From: Evernia prunastri | Taxonomy: Eukaryota > Ascomycota > Lecanoromycetes > Lecanorales > Parmeliaceae | Reading direction: 5' to 3' | DNA: 64,000 nt | NCBI GenBank assembly: GCA_003184365.1 | Contig: NKYR01000028.1 | Location: 248,268 to 312,267, forward strand | In this document: piece after piece, positions 10,762 to 21,376 of the stretch | How positions within the stretch are numbered: position 1 is the first letter of the stretch | Layout: the number at the start of each line of letters is the position of its first letter | The notes under the pieces: model-generated | Told to the model about the DNA's origin: nothing | What the model saw: the letters and a program-made list of their open reading frames with translations, nothing else | The model's database searches: none | Position numbers and translations under genes: made by a program

Positions 10762-13700
10762 TTACTGCCCCCCCAGTGGAACAGCCCTTTCATTCCAGCG
10801 ATATCTAACCCTATTAGGGGAGCCTGGCTGCACCGTAAACACGGCCCTCCATCGATCCCGCAGCCGCTCCAACAGCACAGGCACCCCCGGCTCTCCGTAT
10901 CCCTCCGTGCGAGCACCATGTTTGATCAGGAGGTCGGCGAAAGCCGCACTGGCGTACTCTCCCCACCCCAGGTTCACATACAAACCGGCGCAGTTTTCTG
11001 GCTCCAGGAACGGCATGCCTCGGTTCGAACAGGCGTACTGCAGCGGCGTGGTCCCGTCGCCGAAGGCCAGATGGGGATTCGCTCCTCGCTCGAGCAGGTA
11101 GTCGAAGAGCGCGAGACGGCTTTCGATGCTCATGAGCCGGTCATCGTCAGAGGTCCAGGTAAGAGGGGCCCATATGACGTCGCCGTCACGGTGCTGAATA
11201 GGTGGTCCCCCGTAGTAAAAAGGATCGTCCGCGGACCCCATCACGGCTTTCAAGACCGTCTCCCTTTTGCCGCCCCGTGCGTTGACGTCTGCGCCCGCAT
11301 CCAACAGCAGTTGCACGAGCGCCCTGCTACCTATGGACGCGGCCATGAGCAGTAAATCGCAATCTTCTTCGACCATTGGAGTGCCGACAGCGGTCATCTC
11401 TTGGTGGAGGGACTGCACGATTCTTTCGCAGGCTTGTACCCGCTTCAATACATCGCCGAATTTTGTACCACAACTCTCTCCGATATCTCTCTGTAGCATT
11501 CCATCTAGTGTCGTACGGAGAGGTGAGCCGCGCTTTGGATCGATCAACGTTGGACTGGCACCATGGGAAAGGAGTAAATTGACAATTTCAGGGAAGCAGC
11601 CGTATGCGGCAGCGCCGAGGGGCGTACCATAGCCGGTATCCTCGTCAGGGTCGATGTCGGAGATTCCATCCAGTAGTCGTTTGACTGTCGAGACAAAACC
11701 AGCTCCAGCTGCCAGTGCAAGCGCTGTCGAGGTTGGCACCACGTCATGATCTATTATATGTTGGAACATGTCCTCATCTTTGCGGCTGCACATCTCTGAC
11801 AGAGCGTCCTCACACGCGACTCTGAAACGAACCGTCTCTGTTAGAGACCTAAGTAGGAGACTGGTAACAGACTTGTGCTTTCCCAAGCACGCAGCTCGCA
11901 AGGCGTTTTCAGGCTTCCCACCGTGCCGGGATAATTGCGCTTTGTATTCCAAAAGCCGCCTTGAAATGTCCTCGTGTCCTCGGTATGAAGCACAATACAA
12001 TGCAAAATTGTTCACAGAAGCTCCGGCATCCAGTAAGAGGCGTACGGTAAGGGCTTTACCATGGTAGGAAGCCTTGCATAAAGGAGTACGTTTGTCCTCC
12101 TGTTCCGACCGGCGATCAATGTCATGGATCAGTTCTTGAGCCGCATGATATAGTTCATAACCTGAAGACTCATCTTGCGTTGCGTCTAGATCTGCACCTG
12201 AAGAGATTAATAGCTGTAGCATCTCGTTGTCGCCCGATCCACAAGGAAAAAAGAGAAGCTCATCGGTCACGTCAGCCTTTTCATGCAGAAGCTGCTTCAC
12301 TACCTCAAGGTGACCTGCTCGAAATGCTGCTCCAAGGGCAGTCAAATGTGTGCCGCCGTCAACAGATTCGACATTGGCTCCAGAGCTAATCAGCAATTTT
12401 AACATTTCGAGATCTCCGATCCAAGCAGCGGCTTGCAACGGGCTGTCGAATACACCCCCCTCAGTGTTGACATCGATCCCTCTTTGGATCAGCATCTACA
12501 CGAAATGTCGATCACCAGCCCTTATTGCTACTTCGAGCATGCGGTCGAAGCCTTTGCCTTTCGCACTTAAGTCTTCATGTGTACTCATGAGGCATTTCAA
12601 AGTGTTGCCTGGACCGTTCATGACCTTTCCAATGGAATAACAGGTACCACTGAGAAAGCTCTTCAGAATTGCTGAGATGCATGCTTCAGCCCGTGGAGCG
12701 TCAAGGGTTGCCCCAGCCTTGGTTAAGATTTCTACCATCTGAAAGGGCTCATGGCTCCGCATGACTGCTTTCTCAAGGGCCTGCCTCAAGTCTCCCATAC
12801 AAAGATTTCTCGCGACTGCCGTAGTTACGAGAGAGTCGAGCTCAGCGGGTCCAGCGTATTGGGAAACAAATTCTATAAGACGTGGAAGCTCATCAGCAGA
12901 CAAGATGGCGCCCTTTTCGAGCAACATGGGTAATAATGGCTTCCGTTCACTTTGATCGATATGATCGTCCGACACAGTGAAAGATACCAGAACCGCTTCG
13001 AGTGCTGTAGAGCATCCTCGTTCCCGGTCAATCCAAAGGCTCAGGCTTTCCTCTAATTCACAGTCTCCGCGACCATCGCATTGGCAGGAGAGGTATCCTC
13101 CGTCCCGCGTCTTCGGAATTTTGATCCTAGCATTTACATCCGTACCTTTTTGAAGTAGCATATCTGCCAGCTCCGTGTGACCGCCCTGGCCAGCCTCAAT
13201 CAATAAGAGCTCAAATAAAGGTTTCTGATCAGCTGGGTCCAATGGAACGTCGAGAACTTTTCGCAAGAATTCGAACTCGCCATGAAGAGAAGCCGTACGC
13301 ACGGCCAAAAGTAGAGTGTCTGCGTTAGAAGGAAGCAACGCTTTGGCAAACAAAGAGGTAAGCATATCGTAATTGCCTGCGCGTGCGACCCCTTCTATCA
13401 ACCCTTCCTGCTCCTGTGGGGGAGAGGAGCCTTCAGGGATAACGTCCAAGATGGTATGAAAGGCTTGTTTGTTCGACCCACAAGCTGCGGTGAGCGCTTC
13501 GCCTAATATGTTGATGGAAAACGCAGCCTCTCTCTCTGATCGAATGACAGCAATGCTCTCGTCATATAGATCTTCAGCGATCTTTGGAAAAAGGTTAGAT
13601 TCGATGATAGTACACTGTTTTGTTCCAAGGAGGTCCGTGTAAGGGTTTTCCAATATAAATTTGATCACGCTATTGCTGCCGCTGCCAGAGGCAACTAATA

Positions 13701-16700
13701 GCGCCTTTTCGCGACATTTGCAGCTCTTCTCAGCTGAGCCAAAGCCGTCGATGATATCAAAGATGAGTGAAACAAGCCTAGGATGGTCACCAGAAGCGGC
13801 TGAATCCATAGCTGCTTGAAGATCAGGATCTATATCCCGATTGGCGCTTTCACTCATTATCAAATATTCCACAACAGAGAGATGACCTCCGTAGGCAGCT
13901 GATTTGATAACTTCTATCCATTGATGATCCCTCATTTTATGCACCGAGAGACTTTCTTCGGATTGGTTGAGATACACGACGATTTCCTTGTGACCTTCCT
14001 CAGCAGCTTCTTGAAACGCTTCAAATATGTCGTATCCATCTATATCAAGCACTGTCCTTTGGTCAAGAAGTGACTTCGCGACTGCCTTGAACCCATTCGA
14101 GCAGGCAATCAGAAGGTTGGGAATTCGTGGCCGTGGCAGCACGAAATCGCCACGAAGAGCAGTGTAGTACGGAATGCCATTGAAGTTAGTTTCCTCGCCG
14201 GTTGCAAATTGGCTCTCAGCAAAACCATCAGTTAGGGACCGCCTCCCAGAATTGTTCGGGTGACCTTGAACCAACGAGGATTGCTTTGAACCCTGGAATT
14301 GCGTTTGCATTGCTAGACGTGGTTTAACCTTTGACAGCCTGCTCGAACCCTGGGAATATTGGGGCCGGTTGAATGGGGACACTACGTAGCCGGCAGCCAG
14401 CAATTGTCGAACGGCTGTGTCTTGCCCACCCTGTACTGCGGCTTGAAATGCGTCTTCGAACATACCAGCTTGAGAGATGGTGGCGCCTGCAGAAAGAAGA
14501 AGTTCGATGACTCGAATGTTCCCTCGGAACGCCGCAGCTTGTAAAGCACAACCATAGTGCCCACCTTCTTGTTTGACAGTTGCTCCACTCCGTAAGAGAA
14601 CGACAACTACAGAGGTATGTCTTTTGAATGCAGCTGCTTGCAAAGCAGAACCTAGGGGGGTGGGCTCATTGATATTCGCACCATTCTCCAAAAGTAGTTG
14701 GACGGTAGATTCGTGGCCCATGAGAGCTGCAGCACGTAATGGTGTTCCATAATGTCCCAAACAATTCACGTCGACTTCCTTTGCCAGCAAGGCTTCGACC
14801 ATGGCATTTTGGCCTCCGAGGGCTGCTACCTGGAGAGCGCCCTTTAATATTGCAAGGTCTTGATGTTCTTCCACAAGCAGCCGTTGCAAGGTTCGTCTGT
14901 GACCTTTGTAAACAGCAGCCTGGATCGCCATAGCTTTAGCCGATTCATCCTGCGCGAAGGTATTGCGGTAATCGTTGCAAAGTAACCGTACAATGTTCGT
15001 CAAACCATTGTATGCCGCCTGACGCAGGGCTGCGCTGTATTCCTGCTGCTCGGTGATCGAAAAGCCGCTGACTAAGAGAAGCTTGCATATGTCTTCGTGA
15101 TCGCCGGTGAGCGCCGCCTCCAATGCGTCCGTGAACTTTCCTTTGATCTTGGGATTGGCCTTGAGCTCGAGCAGCAATCGTGCAATTTCAAAATGACCTG
15201 CAAAACATGCAGCTTGCAGGGGGCTGCCGTAAGTACCACAAGAGACATTGATATCAACACCTTTATCAACCAAGAATTTGACGATCTGATAATGACCAAA
15301 CCGCGACGCTAAGTAGAGCCCAGTATGTCCAGCACGATTTCTCTGATCCCAGTCCCAAGCTCCTTGTAGGTCAAGCACGTCCGAGAGGATAGTGTACAGT
15401 CCAGAGAAACAGGCGACGAATAGAGGAGTGTTTGTTTGACTAGAGATGGCCTCAAAGAGCGGCTTCATAGGATGATGAGGGGCCAAAGCCGTGAAAACCG
15501 AGCATGCTTCACTGATCCAGTCGTCGAAGAAAGCGGCAACGGTTCCCTCTTCATCATCCCAAATGAAAGTCCGCAGCTTCTCCGTTACCTCAACATTGTC
15601 ATTGTTAGTGAACACACGCCTGCAATGAGCGGCCCAAAATACTGTAGCATAGGTAAAGAACGCTGATGGTGGTTCAAGAATGAGTGGCCCTTTGATACAT
15701 GCCTCCAGACAGCTCAGCGCCGCGACCGCATTAGCTTCACTATCACCGAAGTGCGGCTTCGCCTGGAGGAAGTCTTGGACAGAGACATGTGCAAAACGTA
15801 GCGTATCCAACTTCGTGTCTACAACCACGAATCCTGAACATGCCTCAAGTATCTGTGCCGCATTGAGGTCCTTAAGAGGTCCGCTGTCTTCGGTGACAGC
15901 TTCTACCAACGCGCTGGTCTTCAATGGTTCGTGCATACACAAAAGCCATGCAAAAATCCTCGATGCAGCTTTGCGAGCCCAGCGCTCTGATTGAAAGATG
16001 TTCACGTAGATATTCTCATAGATCAGTCCTAGAGAGGCCTGCGAAAAGCGTTTCGCCGCTTCACGCACATCAGCCTCCAACTTCATCTTACACAAATTTT
16101 GTAGCTGAAGCTTTGGAATGATGAATCTGCGTACATTAGCATTTTCGAAGGCGTTCTAATAAGTATTAAGATACCTACATGCCCTGCACATTCTGAAGTA
16201 ATGTCTGCTTGAGCTCTGCTTGAAACTTCGGTCTTAGGATGCCGTTTAGAAGCTGCTTGCTCAAGATGGCAGAGGTCAGAGCATCCTGAACAAATGCTTC
16301 TAAATCTTCCTTGACCTCGTGCTGAAGGACTTCAATCTTTTCCGACGCAGATAGGTGCATGAGTGTACTGTTGTCCGACCGACTCGTCACGAATATCTTC
16401 ACAAGGCTAGAAGAATCCTGGACAATCCGGATCAAAGCTTGGAGCAAATCATATCTCCTCAAATCCCGACATTCGTCAAGGGCATCGATGACTATGACGG
16501 CAGGGTTTGAAGCGGTGAGATCAAGTAATATCTGAAGGCATTCGGAGATACGCAACTTGGGGATGTCAAATCCGTCGAGCTCTGCTGTTGCTTGTGTCGC
16601 CGCTCATATTCTGCAACCACGGGATCTTGTATCGTCTGATTTTGCGGGAGCAAGGCAAGTTGCCGGATGATGCTTCTCATGATCTCGTCAGGATCCGACC

Positions 16701-17078
16701 GTTCTATCTCGTAGGCATTCCTAGCACAGTAGAAATAGCCAAACGCTACGGGAAAGGGTTGTCCTGCGTATTCCGCAAGCGTTGAAGCGATGACTGAAGA
16801 TGCAAGCATGGTCTTCCCCGAACCAAGCGTTCCATGCAAAAGTAGTATTGAGCTGACACTTGAACGCTTCCATTGAAGATACTGAGGGTGTTCGAGCAGC
16901 CACCGTCCAGTACCAGGCACTCGTTGATCATCATGCGTCTGTTGATGCTGTGTATATGGCACAGCGGAAAGCCAGCGTAAAATGGAGTGATATTTGTCCT
17001 TTTGCAATTTCTTCGAAAACAGGCCTGTTTGCTCCATGAATCGAGCCATCGGGAGCTCTAGCGACTTCAGCACGTTTT
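10762..17078 (-). pseudogene. NACHT-ankyrin repeat receptor (NLR-like), broken
   Basis: Read from 17078 down. A linker (VLKSLELPMARFMEQTG) leads to a NACHT NTPase with Walker A GTLGSGKT (about 16825) and Walker B VIVIDALDECRD (about 16480). An intron at 16178-16127 (GTAGGT...GCTAAT...CGCAG) follows, then FIIPKLQLQNLCKMKLEADV, the usual post-NACHT segment, then a very long ankyrin array (more than twenty repeats by eye). Family knowledge: such STAND proteins act in fungal non-self recognition and programmed death. Three lesions are visible. The protein starts abruptly at a transposon terminal repeat (17080), so the effector domain is missing. The frame shifts near 16590 in a CAG run between ERRHKQQQ and ELDGFDIPKL. 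An in-frame TAG at 12496-12498 splits the ankyrin array. The shift or stop could be sequencing errors, but the lost N-terminus is structural. Confidence 0.85.
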
Positions 17079-17079
17079 C

Positions 17080-17107
17080 TATCCCACGGATTGGCAGGGC
17101 ACAAAAT
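17080..17107 (+). repeat. Left terminal inverted repeat of piggyBac-type element
   Basis: TATCCCACGGATTGG followed by CAGGGCACAAAAT. It pairs with the reverse complement of 20751-20782. Confidence 0.75.
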
Positions 17108-17198
17108 TCAGGGGTTCAGCCTTACAGCCCCACTACCAAAAACCATCAAAACAACGCGTCTTCCAAATAGCCAAATAACACTATTTAATAACACTACC

Positions 17199-18960
17199 AT
17201 GCCTCGCAATAAGGTGTCAAATGATTTAGACCATGTGAGACAGGATCCAAAGCCCACAAAGGTCCCAAAAGAACCTCCCCCAAAGCCATGGCCATTGCCT
17301 AAGTTCATCCCTACGAAAATCACCAAGCCATATTCTAATGGCCAGGGTCAATTGCCAGCTACCGTTGCTCCCAATAATCCCTATGCTATTCTCAGCTTGT
17401 TTTTTAGCGAAGAGACTCTAAAAGTACTCGTGCAGCATACAAATGAGTATGCTTTCTTGTATCCAGAGCCTGAAAAGCCTGAGACACGTACTTGGTTTCC
17501 CACTACAGTCAAAGAATTTCGAGCCTACTTAGGGGTGTCCATTTGGATGGGTCTACATTCGGAGTCTGATATCAAAGAATTCTGGAATACGGATCCTCTT
17601 AAGGGAGCCGTTCATGAGCAGATTTTGAAGCATATTAGTCTCAAAAGGTGGCAACAAATAGACAGATTTCTTCATGTCTCAAAGCCCATATCCCCTGATC
17701 AAAAGGAAAGCACATTTGACAAATTGGAACCCCTAAGCCATACGCTTCGACAGACCTTCAAAAATTACTGGAAAGCGGGCACACATCTAGCTGTTGATGA
17801 GACAATACAGCGATTTATGGGACGTGCCAAAGAGATTGTGAATATTCCCAGCAAACCAACACCAGAGGGCTTCAAGATTTGGGTTCTGGCCAATCAGGGC
17901 TATGTATTAGACTGGATGTATCATGCCAAGGGTCAGAAAAGGGGCGAGGGATCTCAGGATTTGAACGATTATTGGACTGATGACTTGGGATTCAATCGAA
18001 CTCAGGCTGTTGTTCTAGACTTGGTGACTCAGGACGATATTGCTAGAGATTATTTCCATATTCTATGACTAGACAACCTGTTCTCGGGAGATCGATTGTT
18101 CTCACAGCTTGATTATGAAGGATTCGGAGCAGCTGGGACTGTGCGTGTCACAACTACGAAAAGCGAGGATCTAGAGGCCACGGAGGGGACCAAGGCACAA
18201 CGGGAACAGGCAGAGCCACGTCGAGGCCTGGAAGAGAGGATTCTGGAGCTCAGAACCAAGTGGAACTCGGCTCTGGAATGGGGCAAATTGTATGAGAGTC
18301 TATCAGAGGATGGGAAAGTCATGCAATTTGGCTGGAAAGACCAAAATGTGGTGTTATTTATGACCACTGTCTCAAATAGTCAGAAAACAGTGAAACGTCT
18401 CCGTCGAAGACCAGCAAAAACAGCCACAAATGCACGTACTTCTAGAGCTATATTTGGAGATCAGGCCCGAAAAGAACTTCCTATCCCCGAGTTTATTAAC
18501 ATGTATAATCATTACATGAACGGGGTTGACAATGCGGATCAATTGCGTTGTTATTACAATACACAACGAGTACATTTCAAGAACTGGAAGCCACTGTAGC
18601 ATTTTCTATTGGATACCACCGTCGTCAACAGCTATAAAATAGCTCATTGTACTCCGGAGAGACCCCGTGCTGAGTCCTGGGAGCACCGGAGTCACAGGGA
18701 GTTCCGTGTCAAACTTTCCAATCAATTATTCGAAAATTCTGAGCGATTAACAGGTCTTTTCAGCTCAGTCAAAGAGTCTCTGTCAACACGAGTACATCCG
18801 GCACCCGCTCGTGACCATGGTAGGCTAGAACGTATGGGGGACAAGCCTAAATACTGCGTACCATGCTCATATGTGGGGAGAAAAGTACCAAATCCAGCCA
18901 AAATTAGGAAGCCATTATTGGAATTATCAAATAATTCAGTCAGACCACGGGATTTGGACA
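17199..18960 (+). pseudogene. piggyBac transposase (DDE_Tnp_1_7), copy A, two premature stops
   Basis: The ATG at 17199 opens a piggyBac-family transposase. Family features read directly: a proline-rich N-terminus, the first catalytic Asp in LAVDETIQRFMGR, the second in LDNLFSGDRLF and the third in GVDNADQLRCYYN. An in-frame TGA at 18066-18068 lies just before LDNLF, where a Trp is expected (HILWLDNLF). A TAG at 18597-18599 replaces the TGG present in copies B and C (KPLWHFLLD). Both are G-to-A changes on the plus strand. The copy runs into the N at 18961 before the C-terminal Cys-rich domain. It cannot encode a working enzyme as written. Confidence 0.85.
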
Positions 18961-18961
18961 N
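18961..18961. other. Ambiguous base (N), first assembly join
   Basis: Sequence before the N is transposase copy A near its C-terminal domain. Sequence after it restarts about 510 bases earlier in the same gene (equivalent to 18452), so the N marks a join between two repeat copies. Confidence 0.9.
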
Positions 18962-19782
18962 TTGGAGATCAGGCCCGAAAAGAGCTTCCTATCCCCGAGT
19001 TTATTAACATGTATAATCATTACATGAACGGGGTTGACAATGCGGATCAATTGCGTTGTTATTACAATACACAACGAGTACATTTCAAGAACTGGAAGCC
19101 ACTGTGGCATTTTCTATTGGATACCACCGTCGTCAACAGCTATAAAATAGCTCATTGTACTCCGGAGAGACCCCGCGCTGAGTCCTGGGAGCACCGGAGT
19201 CACAGGGAGTTCCGTGTCAAACTTTCCAATCAATTATTCGAAAATTCTTAGCGATTAACAGGTCTTCCCAGCTCAGTCAATGTTGGAACGACTCAACACT
19301 CGCTTCCACTAACACTCTTTCGGCCTAGTACATTGATATATGAAGGCCTTTCCTGTACATAGAATCCTTCTTCCTTAGACATCATTAGGAATACCAAATC
19401 TAGTGATTCAGTCTCACAGCAGTAACTGCAGTACCAAGTACTTACCAACAGTCAAAGAGTCTCTGTCAACACGAGTACATCCGGCACCCGCTCGTGACCA
19501 TGGTAGGCTAGAACGTATGGGGGACAAGCCTAAATACTGCGTACCATGCTCATATGTGGGGAGAAAAGTACCAAATCCAGCCAAAATTAGGAAGCCATTA
19601 TTGGAATTATCAAATAATTCAGTCAGACCACGGGATTTGGACAAAAGGAAACGGCGACAGCGAGCCCCTAGAAGTATTCATGGCTGTAAACTATGTGATA
19701 TTCATATATGTAATCATATTGCGTGTTGGAAGGAGCATTTGGAAGCAATACCATGTACATAGATTTTTGGTGGGGGATGCCN
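18962..19782 (+). pseudogene. piggyBac transposase, copy B, 5'-truncated and interrupted by a solo LTR
   Basis: Starts inside the transposase (GDQARKELPIPEF) and continues through GVDNADQ to a TAG at 19249-19251 (GAG in copies A and C), then a 170-bp LTR insertion, then the rest of the gene to the C-terminal zinc-binding tail (GCKLCDIHICNHIACWKEHL) and a TAG stop. It is the only copy that keeps the complete Cys/His-rich tail typical of piggyBac transposases. The N at 19783 follows, in the terminal non-coding part. Confidence 0.85.
19281..19450. mobile_element. Solo LTR (170 bp), probably Copia-type
   Basis: Begins TGTTGGAAC and ends CCAACA, so it has the TG...CA ends and a 6-bp inverted repeat (TGTTGG/CCAACA). 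It is flanked by the 5-bp direct repeat GTCAA (19276-19280 and 19451-19455). Copies A and C, which lack it, have a single GTCAA followed by AGAG, so they show the empty site. No internal retrotransposon sequence remains, which is the signature of LTR-LTR recombination. The assignment to Copia rests only on the TGTTGGAA start and 5-bp duplication. Confidence 0.9.
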
Positions 19783-19783
19783 T
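19783..19783. other. Ambiguous base (N), second assembly join
   Basis: Before it, copy B has reached the non-coding 3' end (TTTTTGGTGGGGGATGCC). After it, sequence restarts at the position equivalent to 18136 in copy A. Confidence 0.9.
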
Positions 19784-20680
19784 GGGACTGTGCGTGTCAC
19801 AACTACGAAAAGCGAGGATCTAGAGGCCACGGAGGGTACCAAGGCACAACGGGAACAGGCAGAGCCACGTCGAGGCCTGGAAGAGAGGATTCTGGAGCGC
19901 AGAACCAAGTGGAACTCGGCTCTGGAATGGGGCAAATTGTATGGGAGTCTATCAGAGGATGGGAAAGTCATGCAATTTGGCTGGAAAGACCAAAATGTGG
20001 TGTTATTTATGACCACTGTCTCAAATAGTCAGAAAACAGTGAAACGTCTCCGTCGAAGACCAGCAAAAACAGCCACAAATGCACGTACTTCTAGAGCTAT
20101 GTTTGGAGATCAGGCCGGAAAAGAGCTTCCTATCCCCGAGTTTATTAACATGTATAATCATTACATGAACGGGGTTGACAATGCGGATCAATTGCGTTGT
20201 TATTACAATACACAACGAGTACATTTCAAGAACTGGAAGCCACTGTGGCATTTTCTATTGGATACCACCGTCGTCAACAGCTATAAAATAGCTCATTGTA
20301 CTCCGGAGAGACCCCGTGCTGAGTCCTGGGAGCACCGGAGTCACAGGGAGTTCCGTGTCAAACTTTCCAATCAATTATTCGAAAATTCTGAGCGATTAAC
20401 AGGTCTTCCCAGCTCAGTCAAAGAGTCTCTGTCAACACGAGTACATCCGGCACCCGCTCGTGACCATGGCAGGCTAGAACGTATGGGGGACAAGCCTAAA
20501 TACTGCGTACCATGCTCATATGTGGGGAGAAAAGTACCAAATCCAGCCAAAATTAGGAAGCCATTATTAGAATTATCAAATAATTCAGTCAGACCACGGG
20601 ATTTGGACAAAAGGAAACGGCGACAGCGAGCCCCTAGAAGTATTCATGGCTGTAAACTATGTGATATTCATATGTAATCA
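19784..20680 (+). pseudogene. piggyBac transposase, copy C, 5'-truncated and frameshifted at the C-terminus
   Basis: Begins within the transposase (GTGCGTGTCACAACTACG region) and is open through GVDNADQ and the KRKRRQRAPRSIHG segment. Relative to copy B two bases are missing in an AT run (about 20670), which turns CDIHICNH into CDIHM followed by TAA and removes most of the zinc-binding tail. The catalytic N-terminal region lies beyond the N join. Confidence 0.85.
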
Positions 20681-20750
20681 TATTGCGTGTTGGAAGGAGC
20701 ATTTGGAAGCAATACCATGTACATAGATTTTTGGTGGGGGATGCCAAGAC

Positions 20751-20782
20751 ATTTTGTGCCCACGGCGCCAATCCGTGCGATA
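20751..20782 (-). repeat. Right terminal inverted repeat of piggyBac-type element
   Basis: ATTTTGTGCCC then CCAATCCGTGCGATA, the inverse of the left end with a small length difference in the middle. Confidence 0.75.
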
Positions 20783-20878
20783 ATCACTAGAGTCGAATGG
20801 CACTTCATGTAAATGTGTCAATGGCGGGCAAGTACTGTTAGCGCGGCCTATTTCCAAGTCTGCACCGAGTCTGAAATC

Positions 20879-21376
20879 CTATGAGTCACGGGTATCAACC
20901 TCATAATCCAGAGACGAGCCATTGTTGATCTCATAGTCCTCCAATGTCAAGACGTCTCTGAACGGGCGCTCGCCCTGTCTCTTCAGCAGCATGGCTTCAG
21001 GCCTCGTACCCAAGTGGACCGCAGCAACTTTCTTGAACGCTCCAATTGTATCTGATGGTGAGCACAGGATCTCATTTCTTGCACCAAGTCGATTTTTTAT
21101 GACAACCCGTATGAGGACCGCGGAGGCTGTAGAGGCTGTGGTCCGTACAGTCGAACCCGTAGCTCTTTTCTTGTGGCTCGTCCGCTTCTTCTCTATACGT
21201 GATCCGAATACGCTGGAGGATTGACCTGCTGAGTTTTTGCGATTGTGTAGGGGGTCTGGCGAATGGCGAGGTTTTCTTGTGGGACTCGCGGTAGACGGTG
21301 CAGTTGACCGTGATTTGTAAGAAGGGGATGCGTGCGCCCTTTGGTCATGTTGACTCGTCGATGTGGAGGGAGACAT
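20879..21376 (-). CDS. Hub1/UBL5-like ubiquitin-fold protein, divergent
   Basis: A single exon of 165 residues from ATG 21376 (a longer frame extends to 21619, but the Ser/Pro-rich start at 21376 looks natural). Residues 1-90 are Ser/Thr/Arg/Lys-rich. The last 75 residues align by eye with Hub1/UBL5: (V)VIKNRLGARNEILCSP, then DTIGAFKKVAAVHLGTR and LTLEDYEINNGSSLDYEV. Hub1 binds spliceosomal Snu66/Prp38 and modulates splice-site choice. Canonical Hub1 ends in a Tyr-Tyr pair; this one ends VDTRDS, so it is probably a paralogue and its role should not be assumed. It lies about 100 bp from the transposon block, on the same strand as the broken NACHT-ankyrin gene. Confidence 0.65.
   Translation of the reverse strand: MSPSTSTSQHDQRAHASPSYKSRSTAPSTASPTRKPRHSPDPLHNRKNSAGQSSSVFGSRIEKKRTSHKKRATGSTVRTTASTASAVLIRVVIKNRLGARNEILCSPSDTIGAFKKVAAVHLGTRPEAMLLKRQGERPFRDVLTLEDYEINNGSSLDYEVDTRDS

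Larger units (their letters stand above)
17080..20782. mobile_element. piggyBac-type DNA transposon block: one near-full copy plus two partial copies, joined at two N bases
   Basis: The outer ends are inverted repeats. The left end is TATCCCACGGATTGG then GGGCACAAAAT; the reverse complement of the right end is TATCGCACGGATTGG then GGGCACAAAAT with a few extra bases between. Inside are three overlapping stretches of the same transposase gene (17199-18960, 18962-19782, 19784-20680), nearly identical to one another, separated by single N bases at 18961 and 19783. The flanks beyond the repeats share only TA, and no TTAA target duplication (usual for piggyBac) is seen. Confidence 0.8.

Noticed and set aside
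12496..16095. 1199- and 577-residue ankyrin frames as two separate genes
   Set aside because: They are one frame split by a single TAG, with the ankyrin array running straight through.
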